Positions 17,355 to 27,180 of a DNA stretch of 64,000 bases are shown here, piece after piece. Within the stretch, counting starts at the first letter, position 1; every line of letters begins with the position of its first letter. The notes below the pieces were generated by a model. It searched no databases, was not told the origin of the DNA, and saw only the letters and a program-made list of their open reading frames with translations. Location: assembly GCF_014640315.1 (NCBI RefSeq), contig NZ_BMGS01000003.1:186001-250000 (forward strand), read 5' to 3'. The stretch comes from Hymenobacter glacieicola. GTDB taxonomy: Bacteria; Bacteroidota; Bacteroidia; Cytophagales; Hymenobacteraceae. Made by a program: the position numbers and the translations under genes.

Positions 17355-20300
17355 ATGAAAACATCCTTACGATTTGCACTTCTGCTAGTCGGATGGGGCG
17401 GACTCAGTAGGTCAGCTGCGCTAGCGCAGACCTGCAACCAAACCACTACCTTCGACTACACTACCGTAGCCGACGGGGACCGGAAAACCGGTTCTGACCA
17501 GCTGAACAGCGGCACCTCCGTAACGTATAGCGGCTACACGGGCACGAACACGGGTACCGGTGTTAATACCTTCGCGGTAGGGGTCAACAACGTTTTAGGT
17601 ACCGGTAAATATCTGGTATGGCAGCGTAACGTAGTTGGTGGCGATGCTTCCGCCGACGTAGCCTCCGTGGTGCTGACCTTTAACCGGCCCGTAAGCAACC
17701 TGACGCTCCGGGCAACCGACCTGGACAAGGACGTGACCAATGGCAGCTTCATTGACCGCATGACCTTTGATGCGTACAGCTCGGCCACCAGCACAACGCC
17801 CCTAGCGCTTGGCACAAGTAACTTTGGCGGCCCGGGTATTAATAACAATATCAACCGGTTTGTAGGCACGGGCAGTGGGGCCACGGCTACCTCCGACCCA
17901 GCTTTTAAAGCTAATGCCGTAACTGGTATTGCTACCAGCACGGCAGCGGCCACCGGCGACGTTATTATCAGCTTCCCGAGCCCCGTACAGCGCGTAGTTA
18001 TTACCTACGAAAACATTGCTCCTGCTGCCGCTACGGCCACTACGGACCGTACGCACACCATGGGCTTCCAGATCATCACGTTCTGTGACCAGGCCGATGT
18101 GTATGCCCGCTTTACGAGTGGCGCTACTTCGGCCCTGCCGGGCTCTACCCAGACTTATACGGTTCAGTTTGGCAACAACGGCCCGGACAACTCGGCCGTT
18201 ACGACGCGCACGGTGACTATTCCGGCTGGCGCTACGGTAACGAACACGGGCGGTGGTACCCTGAGCGGTAACACGATCAACTTTGGCACCACTGCAGTAG
18301 CTGCTGGCACGAGCCAGTCGTTTACTTACAGCTACACGCTGCCTACTGCACCGGGCGTATTCAACGCCGTAAATACGGTAGCAACTACTACGGGCGCCAA
18401 CCAGGAAGGGGCTACGGCCAACGACTCGCAGACGCTGACGACGGTAGTAACCCCGGTTACCGACATCCGCACGACTCTTAGCGGTCCGGTTGCTGCTACG
18501 CAGGGCAACTTGGTTACGCTTAACGTTACAACCTCCAACATTGGGGCAGCGGCCACGGCCAACGTAGTCCAGACCGTGCAGCTAGTGAGCGGCCTGAAGA
18601 ACGTATACGTGTCGAACAATGGTAGCTACGATAGCTCCAATGGCCTGGTAACTTTCCTGAACCTACCTACCCTGGCCGCTGGCCAGACGGTAGCTAATAC
18701 CGTCAGCTTCTCGGCTCCGGCTACTTCGTTTGCCCCCACGGCTTCGGTAACGCCGAACACAGCTGCTACCGGCGACTCTAACCCGGCTAACAACAGCGCT
18801 ACTCTGAACGGGGCTACGGCTCCGGCTAACATCACCATTACGCCCACTACCTCCTCCACGCCGGTTGCCAACCTGTACACCACCATTACGCCCTCGGCGC
18901 AGACGGTGAACCCGAACGGCAGCGTCACGCTGACGGTCGTAACCGGTAACGACGGCCCCAACCCGGCTTCGAGTGTGGTGCAAACGGTACAGCTTGTGCC
19001 CGGCCTTACGGCTGGTGCGCTTGCCATCAATGGCGCTTCCTCCAACGGCACGGGTACCAACACCCTGCTGTTTGGTAACGGCATCTCCTACAACACGGTG
19101 ACTGGCCTGGTAACCTTCAATACCATCAACACACTGGCTAGCGGCGAGAAGCAGACCAACACCATTGCGCTTACCATGCCTGCCACGGTGGGTGGTCAGT
19201 TGCTGGCCACGGCCTTTGTAAGCTCCACCACGACCACGGCCAGCCAGATTACGACGGATCCGGTTGCAGGCAATAACGTTTCCTCGACCAAAGTAACCGT
19301 ATTGCCCACGGCTGATCTGGCCGCTACCATCACGGGTCCCGCTTCCGTAACCATTGGCAGCCCCGTTACCTACACGGCATTCTATACCAACAATGGCCCC
19401 GGTACGGCTATCAACCGCACGCCTACCCTGCAGCTGCCCGCCGGCCTGACGGGCGTAACTCTGAGCGCCGGTACTTACAACGCTACTACCGGTTTGGTGA
19501 CCTTCCCGACCGTTGCCAGCAGCTTGGCTGGTGAGTCGCAGTTCTTCACGGTTAGCTTCACTCCTGCCACCACGGGCAACTACACCGCTACTGCTTACAC
19601 AGGCAGCAGCACCCCCGACCCCGTTTCCGGCAACAATTCGGCGAAGGTTACGACTACTGTTAATGCTTCGGCTGATCTGACGGTTACTCTGAGCGGCCCG
19701 GCTACCGTGGCTTCGGGCGGAGCGGTAACGTACGTTGCCGAGACGACCAACAACGGTCCTTCTACGGCAGGTACCGTAACAACCACTATTCAGCTGCCCA
19801 CGGGCTTGGCTACTGCTGACGTGAGCAGCCCAGATGGTACGTATGATGCCACTACGGGTCTGGTTACCTTCACGAACACCAATCTGGCTAATGGAGCTGT
19901 TGCAAGCAACTACGTTACGTTCAAGAACCCACGTGCTTCGGGCACCAACTTGTCGAGCACGGCAGTAGTTAGCAGCACTACTCCTGACCCAGTAGCTGGT
20001 AACAATACTTCCGCAGCGGTTGTAACGGCTACTGGTTCTGCTACTGCTGCTTACGTTCTCAGTGCAGCTTTGACTCCGGCTACTTCAACCGTAGCACCCG
20101 GTGCACCCGTGAGCTTCACCGCTACTTTCACGAACGGTTCAGGCAACGATGCTGCAACGCTAGTAGAGCGGATATACCTCGCCCCTGGCACGGTAGTAAC
20201 CAATATCAGTGGTCAGGGTAATGCAACGGGCAGCTACAATCAGGCCACGGGCATCCTTACCTTCAACACCACTGCTATAGCCAAAAACAAAAATGAGGTT

Positions 20301-22019
20301 TTCACCTTTACGGTAACGGCGCCTAGCACTGGTTCACTAAAGCTTTTTGCTGCTATTTCTTCGGCTAACCCGGAGGCGGCTATTAACGACAACGTGGCCA
20401 CCGCTACCATCAACGTTACTCAGCCCGCTGCTCCTAACACCTACGATGAAGTAACTTCCATCAGCGGTCCGGCTGCGGCCCTGCCCGGTGCTACTCTCAC
20501 GTATACGGTGCAGACGCTGAACAACGGCCCGGCCAATTCTCAGGCGGTTACCCAGACGGTTACCCTGCCGGCCGGCGTAACGGCTACCAACATTTCGGGC
20601 AGAGGTACCCAAACGGGCAACATCATTACCTTCCCCATTACTACGCCCCAAGCACCAGGTGCAGGTGCTGCTGTAGTAAATACCTTCACGGTGACCATGC
20701 CGGCTTCGGGCTCCCTCTCCATTACGGCTAACGTAACGGCGGTTGATGAATCGAACACGGGCAACAACAGCTCTACCGTCATTACCACCCAGATTAACCA
20801 GGCGCCGGTTGCGGCCAGCATCATTAACAAGCTGCAAGCGCCAGAGGGGAACACGGCCGGGGCGCTGCCCATCTCCCAGCTGCTGGCCGCGGACCCGGAC
20901 GGCACGGTGGCTTCCTACACCATCGTCACGATTCCGGATGCGGCCACGCAGGGCGTGCTGCGCCTGAATGGCGCAACGGTAACAGTGAACACTCCGGTGG
21001 CCGTGGGCGACATCGCCAAGCTCACCTTTGACCCCGTGAGCTCCTTTGTGGGCAACGTGTTCTTCACCTACTCAGCTACCGACAACGCCGGGGCCGTATC
21101 CGTGCCCACCCTCTACACCATTGCCGTGGGCCAGGACCTGAACTCGGTCTACACCAACGCCCCAGTCAAAGGCTTCGGCATTGCCGCCTACCAGAACGGG
21201 GACTTGATTAGCAGCGTGCTGGACGTGAACGGGGCCGACTACACCGCCTCGGCCCAGCTCCAGGATGCGGGCGTGCGCTCAGCCGTGCTGGCGGCCGGCA
21301 GCAACCCGATGCCCGCGGGCACGACCCTGGACGCGGTGACCGGTGCTATTACCGTCTCCAACCGCCTGCAGCTGGTGGCCGGCACCTACACGGTGACCAT
21401 CACCACGGTCGATGAGTTTGGCGGCACCACCACCCAGCCCGTGACCTTCACCATTGGGGCCGGACCGCTGCCGGTCACGCTGGTCAGCTTCACGGCCCAG
21501 GCCCAGGGCCAGGATGCCAAACTGGTGTGGCGCACGAGCCAGGAGCTCCACAACGAGCACTTCGTGGTGGAGCGCAGCCTCGACGGCACGCGCTTCGAGG
21601 CCATCGGCTCCGTAAAGGGCCACGGCACTACTGCTACGGCCCACACCTACAGCTTCGTGGATGCCAAGGCAGGTAGCAAAGCCCAGGGCACGGTCTACTA
21701 CCGCTTGCGTCAGGTCGATACCGATGGCACGGCCTCGCTCACGCAAGTGCAGCTGGTGCGCTTTGCTGCCGCTACGGAGGTAATGGTGTTCCCGAACCCA
21801 ACTTCGGAAGCTACTACTACTCGTCTGAACCTCTCCACGCTGGCTGCAGGTACCTACCAGGTCACCGTAACCGACCTGGCCGGTCGCACCGTGCGGACTT
21901 TCTCGCAGCAAGGCGGCAGCACGGAGGTTATCAACCTGCATGGCCTGCCCCAGGGTAGCTTCTTAATCACTATCAAAGGCAACGGCCAGAGCTTCACGAA
22001 GCGCTTGGTGAAAGAATAG
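17355..22019 (+). CDS. T9SS-exported adhesin with DUF11 repeats and cadherin-like module
   Basis: A 1554-residue secreted surface protein. A signal peptide (about 1-25, MKTSLRFALLLVGWGG…ALAQ) precedes an N-terminal beta-rich domain (to about 245). Seven DUF11/CARDB-like repeats follow, each with the pattern D-hydrophobic-SGP…VTYT…NNGP…(T/V)QLPxGL. After these come a cadherin/VCBS-like module (about 1155-1270, LLAADPDGTVASYTI), a putative-Ig region (about 1290-1365), and the FN3-like block LPVTLVSFTAQAQGQDAKLV (from about 1375) common in this group. The protein ends in a type A sorting domain (VMVFPNPTSEA… KRLVKE) recognised by the type IX machinery and removed on export. The repeat region is Ala/Thr/Asn-rich and uses many GCT/ACT codons, whereas 20.8-21.7 kb switches to GCC/CTG-rich codons. 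It is monocistronic, with a strong terminator after it. Confidence 0.9.
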   Translation: MKTSLRFALLLVGWGGLSRSAALAQTCNQTTTFDYTTVADGDRKTGSDQLNSGTSVTYSGYTGTNTGTGVNTFAVGVNNVLGTGKYLVWQRNVVGGDASADVASVVLTFNRPVSNLTLRATDLDKDVTNGSFIDRMTFDAYSSATSTTPLALGTSNFGGPGINNNINRFVGTGSGATATSDPAFKANAVTGIATSTAAATGDVIISFPSPVQRVVITYENIAPAAATATTDRTHTMGFQIITFCDQADVYARFTSGATSALPGSTQTYTVQFGNNGPDNSAVTTRTVTIPAGATVTNTGGGTLSGNTINFGTTAVAAGTSQSFTYSYTLPTAPGVFNAVNTVATTTGANQEGATANDSQTLTTVVTPVTDIRTTLSGPVAATQGNLVTLNVTTSNIGAAATANVVQTVQLVSGLKNVYVSNNGSYDSSNGLVTFLNLPTLAAGQTVANTVSFSAPATSFAPTASVTPNTAATGDSNPANNSATLNGATAPANITITPTTSSTPVANLYTTITPSAQTVNPNGSVTLTVVTGNDGPNPASSVVQTVQLVPGLTAGALAINGASSNGTGTNTLLFGNGISYNTVTGLVTFNTINTLASGEKQTNTIALTMPATVGGQLLATAFVSSTTTTASQITTDPVAGNNVSSTKVTVLPTADLAATITGPASVTIGSPVTYTAFYTNNGPGTAINRTPTLQLPAGLTGVTLSAGTYNATTGLVTFPTVASSLAGESQFFTVSFTPATTGNYTATAYTGSSTPDPVSGNNSAKVTTTVNASADLTVTLSGPATVASGGAVTYVAETTNNGPSTAGTVTTTIQLPTGLATADVSSPDGTYDATTGLVTFTNTNLANGAVASNYVTFKNPRASGTNLSSTAVVSSTTPDPVAGNNTSAAVVTATGSATAAYVLSAALTPATSTVAPGAPVSFTATFTNGSGNDAATLVERIYLAPGTVVTNISGQGNATGSYNQATGILTFNTTAIAKNKNEVFTFTVTAPSTGSLKLFAAISSANPEAAINDNVATATINVTQPAAPNTYDEVTSISGPAAALPGATLTYTVQTLNNGPANSQAVTQTVTLPAGVTATNISGRGTQTGNIITFPITTPQAPGAGAAVVNTFTVTMPASGSLSITANVTAVDESNTGNNSSTVITTQINQAPVAASIINKLQAPEGNTAGALPISQLLAADPDGTVASYTIVTIPDAATQGVLRLNGATVTVNTPVAVGDIAKLTFDPVSSFVGNVFFTYSATDNAGAVSVPTLYTIAVGQDLNSVYTNAPVKGFGIAAYQNGDLISSVLDVNGADYTASAQLQDAGVRSAVLAAGSNPMPAGTTLDAVTGAITVSNRLQLVAGTYTVTITTVDEFGGTTTQPVTFTIGAGPLPVTLVSFTAQAQGQDAKLVWRTSQELHNEHFVVERSLDGTRFEAIGSVKGHGTTATAHTYSFVDAKAGSKAQGTVYYRLRQVDTDGTASLTQVQLVRFAAATEVMVFPNPTSEATTTRLNLSTLAAGTYQVTVTDLAGRTVRTFSQQGGSTEVINLHGLPQGSFLITIKGNGQSFTKRLVKE

Positions 22020-22043
22020 CCTAGCTTCACACGGAAGCCTTAA

Positions 22044-22077
22044 AAAAAGCCTCTTCCCCGCTGGGAAGAGGCTTTTT
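22044..22077 (+). terminator. Rho-independent terminator after adhesin gene
   Basis: A perfect 15-bp stem (22044-22058 with 22063-22077) with loop CGCT; the right arm ends in a T run. Confidence 0.92.
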
Positions 22078-22162
22078 GCTTGTGGTTAGGGAAGTAGCAG
22101 CTGGCTCAACCTAACTTCTGCCTGGTATTCCTGGTATAGGCAAACGGAAAAACCTGTCAACT

Positions 22163-23128
22163 ATGCCTACTCCTCGTGCTCCCCGCCACCGCCCGCTTGC
22201 CCAGCCGCTCACCGATGTTGACGTTGCCATTATAGGGGCGGGCAGTGCGGGCCTTAGCGCCGCTCTGGTGCTGGGCCGCTGCCTGCGCAAAGTAGTGGTG
22301 CTAGATGGTGGCTCCCCACGCAACACCGACTCGCCCGCGGTACAGGGCTTCTTCACCCGCGACGGAACCCGTCCCGCTGACTTGCTGCGCCTGGGTCGTG
22401 AGCAGCTGGCGCCGTATGCCACGGTCGAGATTCGGGAGGCCCGGGTATTGGAGGTGGCGGCCCACGAACAGTGGTTTGAGCTGACCCTGGAGGGTTCAAC
22501 GGGCCGGAAGTCTACCCTGACGGCCCGCAAGGTGCTGCTGGCCACCGGGGTGGAGGACGAGCTACCCCCCATTGATGGCATGCGCGACCTGTGGGGCCGG
22601 GGGGTACTGCACTGCCCCTATTGCCACGGCTGGGAAGTGCGCGACCAGCCCCTGGCCGTGTACGGGCGGGCCAAAATGGTAACTGGGCTGGCGTTGCTGG
22701 TCAGCCGCTGGAGCAAGGACGTGGTGGCCTGCATCGACGGGCCGGGATTCCTGACCGAAAACGCCCGCCGCCGCCTGCGCCAGCAAAAAATTCAGGTGCG
22801 GGAAGAGCCGGTTATTCGCCTGGAAGGCACTCCTGCGGGCGAGCTGCAGCACATCGTGTTTGCGTCGGGGGAGAAGCTGGCGCGGACGGCCGTATTCGTG
22901 CACGCCCACCAGCACCAGCGCACTCCGCTGGCCGAAAAAATCGGCTGCCGACTCACTAGTAAGGGCGCCATCTGGGTAGACAAGAAGCAGCAAACCACCG
23001 TGCGGGGCCTGTACGCGGCCGGCGACACTACCCCCGGCACACAACAGGCTATTCTGGCGGCCGCCGAAGGTAGCGCCGCCGCCATTAGCATCAACGAAAC
23101 CCTGACCAGGGAGGAATGTCCGAAGTAG
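22163..23128 (+). CDS. Thioredoxin-reductase-like FAD disulfide oxidoreductase (GliT/HlmI type)
   Basis: A 321-residue FAD-dependent oxidoreductase. The FAD-binding Rossmann motif GAGSAG is at residues 25-30, the redox-active disulfide is C151-P-Y-C154 in HCPYCHGWE, and the C-terminal FAD motif is GLYAAGDTT. The CPYCHG redox site differs from the CATCDG of housekeeping thioredoxin reductase and resembles the GliT/HlmI branch, which oxidises small dithiols or acts on unknown low-mass thiols. The NAD(P)H-binding glycine motif (YGRAKMVTGLALL) is degenerate. The protein is slightly longer than classic TrxB at the N-terminus. It stands alone, with no thioredoxin or biosynthetic cluster nearby, so the substrate is unknown. 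Confidence 0.88.
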   Translation: MPTPRAPRHRPLAQPLTDVDVAIIGAGSAGLSAALVLGRCLRKVVVLDGGSPRNTDSPAVQGFFTRDGTRPADLLRLGREQLAPYATVEIREARVLEVAAHEQWFELTLEGSTGRKSTLTARKVLLATGVEDELPPIDGMRDLWGRGVLHCPYCHGWEVRDQPLAVYGRAKMVTGLALLVSRWSKDVVACIDGPGFLTENARRRLRQQKIQVREEPVIRLEGTPAGELQHIVFASGEKLARTAVFVHAHQHQRTPLAEKIGCRLTSKGAIWVDKKQQTTVRGLYAAGDTTPGTQQAILAAAEGSAAAISINETLTREECPK

Positions 23129-23137
23129 TGCGGCACC

Positions 23138-23166
23138 CAGCAGGGCTGGCCGTGCTGCTTTTTTTC
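23138..23166 (+). terminator. Probable terminator after disulfide reductase gene
   Basis: A short stem (CAGCA at 23138-23142 with TGCTG at 23153-23157) with extra internal GC pairing is followed by a C and seven T residues. The stem is weak, but position and T tract fit. Confidence 0.5.
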
Positions 23167-23337
23167 TGTGCTGCCTGAACTAGCCCCGGGGGCATCTGGC
23201 TTATAGCCGGGTGCCCTGTTGGTTCCGGTTGACTAGAAGACTAGGGGACAAGTTTCTGCGGGGCCTGCCTTTCATCAGCGACTAACCAGTATCTTGTTAC
23301 CGAACCTGCGTCTAACTGCCCGTATACGCTCAGTAGT

Positions 23338-25851
23338 ATGAAATTAGTGTCTTTGCTGCTCTGCCTGCTCCTGCTGGTGTCGGGGGCGCCGGTGGCCTGG
23401 GCCCAGCGGATACTGTTCAGCGGGCGGGTCACGGAGGCGGCTACGGGGCAGCCCGTGCCGTTTGCCTCGGTGTTTGTGCGCGGCACCAGCCAGGGCGCTA
23501 CTGCCGACGACAACGGCCGCTATCAGCTCACCTTAACGGGGCCCGTGGACACGCTGGTGGCCTCCGCCATTGGCTTCGCGCCCCAGAAAAAGAAAGTGGC
23601 CGCCAGCCCCGACCGCCAGACCGTTAACTTCAGCCTGGGCAGCGGCAGCGTGTCGCTGGGCGAGGTGGTGGTGCGGCCCCGGGAAAACCCGGCCTATGAT
23701 ATTCTGCGCCGGGTGCAGCAGCACAAGCCCCAGAACGACAAGCGCTACCTCCGGGCTTTTGAGTTCGAGAGCTACAACCGCACCGAAGTAGCCCTCAACA
23801 ACCTTCCCAGCCAACTCAGCCGCCGCAAGGTGCTGCGCCAGATGACCCAGGTAGCCGACAGCCTGGGCGTGGCCCGGGATGCCAATGGCAAGCCGGTGGT
23901 GCCCATTTTTGCCTCCGAGGTGTTGTCGCGCTTTTACCAGAACAACGAGCCCCTGCGCAAGCGCGAAGAAATTCGGCAGACCCAGATGCGGGGAGCGGCC
24001 CCGCGCGAGGGCTCCGTGGTGTCGCAGATCATGGGCTCCTCGTTTCAGGACTGGGACTTTTACCGCAACTGGCAGCAGCTGCTGGGCAAGGACTTCATCT
24101 CGCCTATTGCCGACGGCTGGAAGTTCACTTACGAGTATGAGCTGCAGGACTCAGTGATGCTGGGCCAGGACTTCTGCTACCAGCTTGGGGTAGTGCCCCG
24201 GCGCCCCCAGGACCTGGCTTTCACGGGGACCATCTGGATCAGCGCCTCTACCTACGCCCTGCGCAAACTAGACCTGGCCGTTAGCCCCGAGGCCAACCTC
24301 AACTTTGTGGAGCAGGTGCGGGTGTACCAGGAAATGACGCCTACCCCCGCGGGGGGCGAGCTACCCCGCCGCACGCGGGTGGTTATTGGCATCAAGCCAA
24401 CCAAGGGCAGCACGGGGGTAGTGGCCCGCTTTGTCACGGTCAATTCCGGCTTTGTGGTGAATCAGCCCAAGCCCCTGCCCTTCTACGACCGGCCCCTGGA
24501 AACCCTGGCTTCGGCCTTCGAGGTGCCCAAGAACTTCTTCGAGCAGAACCGTCCCGACTCGCTGAGTCGGGAGGAGGCCGCAACCCTGCAAGTGCTGGAC
24601 TCCGTGCGCCAGCTGCCGGCGGTTCGGTCCCTGCTGGAAGTGGCCGACGTGGCCGTGAACGGGTACTACCGGGCGGGCAAGGTGGATTTGGGACCGATTC
24701 TGACGGCGTACAGCTTTAACAGCATTGAAGGCCACCGCTTCCGGGTAGGGTTCCGGACGACGCCGGAGCTGAGCCGCGACTGGCTCTTGCGCACCTATCT
24801 GGCCTACGGCACCCGCGACGGGCGCTTCAAGTACGGCCTGCGGGTGCAGCGCGTGCTGGACCGCCGGCACTGGACGGTCGCCAACTTCGAGCACCGGCAG
24901 GACCTGGACCAGGTAGCCCTGCTCGACAACGACTACGCCCTGGAAAACCCGCTGTTTGAGGCGTCGGCCCGCCTGGGCGACATCAGCAGTAGCCGCCCCC
25001 TGCGCCGTAACCTGACCACGGTAGCCCTGCAATCGGACTTGTTTCGGGGGTTTACCCAGCGCGTACTGCTGCGCCACCAGCAGTTTCGGCCCCTGTATCC
25101 GTTTGCTTACTACACCCAGGAGCCGCGGCCCGGCGCCCCCACCAACGACCACTTCGACCTGTCGGAAATTGTGCTGGAGTCGCGCTACGCCCGCGACGAG
25201 GTGCTGGTAGAAAACAACCAGAACCGCCGCACGGCCATTGGGCTGAAGCGCTGGCCCGTATTCACGGTGCGCTACACGCTGGGGGTCGATAAAGTGCTGG
25301 GCTCCGACTTTCGCTACCACAAGCTCAACCTGCTCATCGACCAGAGCATCCGGCTGGGTCAGCTCGGCCGCACAGATTACCGCCTCGATGCGGGCTACAT
25401 TCCCAGCACGGTGCCCTACCCGGTGCTCAAAACCCACCTCGGCAACCAGTCGCCGTTCTACAATGCGGGGGCCTTTAACCTGATGCGCTACTTTGAGTTC
25501 GTGAGTGACCAGTACGTGTCTTTCCGGGCCGAAAACCACTTCGAAGGCTTCCTGCTCAACTCCATTCCGGCCGTAAAGCAGCTGAACTGGCGGTTGGTAG
25601 CTACCGGCAACGTGCTGTGGGGCAGCGTGCGCGAAGCCAACCGGCGCATCATTCCGCAGGAAGACCCCGTGAACGGCGGGCCCCTACCCTCCTTCCGGCC
25701 CTTGGGCCGCCTGCCCTACGCGGAAGTGGGCTACGGAGTCGAGAATATCTTTAAAGTGGCCCGGGTAGATTTCCTGCACCGCCTTACCTACCGCAGCTCG
25801 CCCGGAGCCCGTACGTTTGGCGTCAAGGTGAGCTTCCAGTTCAAGCTCTAA
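23338..25851 (+). CDS. DUF5686 / carboxypeptidase-like regulatory domain outer-membrane protein
   Basis: An 837-residue protein with a signal peptide (MKLVSLLLCLLLLVSG… AWAQ, cleavage near residue 21), an N-terminal carboxypeptidase-regulatory-like domain (about 25-105, FSGRVTEAATGQPVPFASVF, DNGRYQLTL), then the long DUF5686 region (from about 115, NPAYDILRRVQQHKPQN). The C-terminus is rich in alternating amphipathic strands and ends FGVKVSFQFKL, which suggests an outer-membrane beta-barrel. Such proteins are common in Bacteroidota. The function is unknown; some members sit with SusC-like systems, but no SusC/D genes are adjacent here. ATG 23338 directly precedes the signal sequence. It appears to be transcribed alone. 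Confidence 0.85.
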   Translation: MKLVSLLLCLLLLVSGAPVAWAQRILFSGRVTEAATGQPVPFASVFVRGTSQGATADDNGRYQLTLTGPVDTLVASAIGFAPQKKKVAASPDRQTVNFSLGSGSVSLGEVVVRPRENPAYDILRRVQQHKPQNDKRYLRAFEFESYNRTEVALNNLPSQLSRRKVLRQMTQVADSLGVARDANGKPVVPIFASEVLSRFYQNNEPLRKREEIRQTQMRGAAPREGSVVSQIMGSSFQDWDFYRNWQQLLGKDFISPIADGWKFTYEYELQDSVMLGQDFCYQLGVVPRRPQDLAFTGTIWISASTYALRKLDLAVSPEANLNFVEQVRVYQEMTPTPAGGELPRRTRVVIGIKPTKGSTGVVARFVTVNSGFVVNQPKPLPFYDRPLETLASAFEVPKNFFEQNRPDSLSREEAATLQVLDSVRQLPAVRSLLEVADVAVNGYYRAGKVDLGPILTAYSFNSIEGHRFRVGFRTTPELSRDWLLRTYLAYGTRDGRFKYGLRVQRVLDRRHWTVANFEHRQDLDQVALLDNDYALENPLFEASARLGDISSSRPLRRNLTTVALQSDLFRGFTQRVLLRHQQFRPLYPFAYYTQEPRPGAPTNDHFDLSEIVLESRYARDEVLVENNQNRRTAIGLKRWPVFTVRYTLGVDKVLGSDFRYHKLNLLIDQSIRLGQLGRTDYRLDAGYIPSTVPYPVLKTHLGNQSPFYNAGAFNLMRYFEFVSDQYVSFRAENHFEGFLLNSIPAVKQLNWRLVATGNVLWGSVREANRRIIPQEDPVNGGPLPSFRPLGRLPYAEVGYGVENIFKVARVDFLHRLTYRSSPGARTFGVKVSFQFKL

Positions 25852-26010
25852 AGCGCCGGCGTTCTGCTAATGCAAGGGCGTCGGCCAAGGGTATGCGGTT
25901 GAGCAGCGAAAGTTGGTCTTTTCTCGTACCACTACCCTACGCCGCGCGGCTATCCTACGTGCAGCCGGCGTCAACCTTTCCCCGCACTTCTACCTAAGCT
26001 GTTCGTTGTT

Positions 26011-27180
26011 ATGCTCTTAGCCCCCACCATTGCCGCTTCTTTCCGCCACCATTTTCAGCACGAGCCGCTGCTGGTACGCGCGCCCGGTCGGGTAAACCTG
26101 ATTGGGGAGCACACGGACTATAACCAGGGCTTCGTGTTGCCGGCGGCCGTCGACAAGGAAATTTGCTTTGCCGTGGGGCTTAATCAAACTGATACCATCC
26201 GGCTGGTAGCCCACGACTTGAACAAGACGTTTTCGGTGGCGGCGGCCAATGTGCAGCGCAGCAACACGTCCTGGGCCAACTACTTGCTGGGCGTGGTGGC
26301 GCAGTTTCAGCAGCGGGGCATTGCCGTGCCGGGCTTCGACTGCGTGTTCGGGGGCACCATCCCGATGGGGGCGGGCCTCTCGTCCTCGGCGGCGGTGGAG
26401 TGCGGGCTGGCCTATGCCCTGGACGCGCTGCTGCACACAAACCTGGACCGTATGACGCTGGCGCACCTGGCCCAGAAAGCCGAGCACGAGTTTGCCCTGG
26501 TGCAATGTGGCCTCATGGACCAGTTTGCCAGCTTGTTCGGGCAGGCCGGGCAGGTCGTGCGCCTGGACTGTCGCTCCCTGCAGTACGAGTACTTCCCCTT
26601 TGATACTCAGGCCGCCCAGGTCGTGCTCTGCAACTCCGGCGTGAAGCACTCGCTGGCCAGCTCCGAGTACAACCTGCGCCGCCAGGAGTGCGAGCAGGGC
26701 GTGGCCGTGCTGCACCGTCACTACCCCCACGTGCTGAGCCTGCGTGACGCTACCCTGCCGCAGGTGCAGGCCCACCGGGCCGAGCTCGGCGACGTGGTGT
26801 ACCGGCGCTGCCGCTACGTGGTAGAGGAAAACGCGCGGGTAGAAGCGGCTTGTCAGCACCTGCTGGCCGGCGACCTGCGCGCCTTCGGCCGGGAAATGTA
26901 CGCCTCCCACGCCGGGCTGCGCGACGACTACCAGGTCAGCTGCCGGGAGCTGGATGTGTTGGTGGCCACGGCCCAGCAGGCGCCCGGGGTGTTCGGGGCC
27001 CGCATGATGGGCGGCGGCTTCGGCGGCTGCACCATTAACCTGGTGGCGCCGGATCAGGTAGACTCCTTCATTGCCCACCAGACGGCCGCCTACCAGCAGC
27101 AGCTAGGCCTAGCCCTGGAAACCTACACGGCCACCATTGTAGCGGGCGTTAGCGCCCTAGAGCCGGTCATTGAATCGTAA
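26011..27180 (+). CDS. galK: Galactokinase
   Basis: A 389-residue GHMP kinase that phosphorylates galactose to galactose-1-phosphate in the Leloir pathway. The galactokinase signature GRVNLIGEHTDYNQG is at residues 26-40, the ATP-binding motif PMGAGLSSSAA at 118-128, and the catalytic base Asp170 in CGLMDQFASLFG corresponds to E. coli D174. The C-terminal motif GARMMGGGFGGC is also present. Length is typical. No galT, galE or galM is adjacent, so the Leloir genes are scattered or lie outside the window. The ATG at 26011 is the first in frame before the conserved sequence. Confidence 0.96.
   Translation: MLLAPTIAASFRHHFQHEPLLVRAPGRVNLIGEHTDYNQGFVLPAAVDKEICFAVGLNQTDTIRLVAHDLNKTFSVAAANVQRSNTSWANYLLGVVAQFQQRGIAVPGFDCVFGGTIPMGAGLSSSAAVECGLAYALDALLHTNLDRMTLAHLAQKAEHEFALVQCGLMDQFASLFGQAGQVVRLDCRSLQYEYFPFDTQAAQVVLCNSGVKHSLASSEYNLRRQECEQGVAVLHRHYPHVLSLRDATLPQVQAHRAELGDVVYRRCRYVVEENARVEAACQHLLAGDLRAFGREMYASHAGLRDDYQVSCRELDVLVATAQQAPGVFGARMMGGGFGGCTINLVAPDQVDSFIAHQTAAYQQQLGLALETYTATIVAGVSALEPVIES

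Noticed and set aside
18060..20750. CRISPR-like or tandem DNA repeat in the adhesin
   Set aside because: The periodicity is at the protein level (DUF11 domains of roughly 120-150 residues) with diverged DNA, not short identical repeats with spacers.
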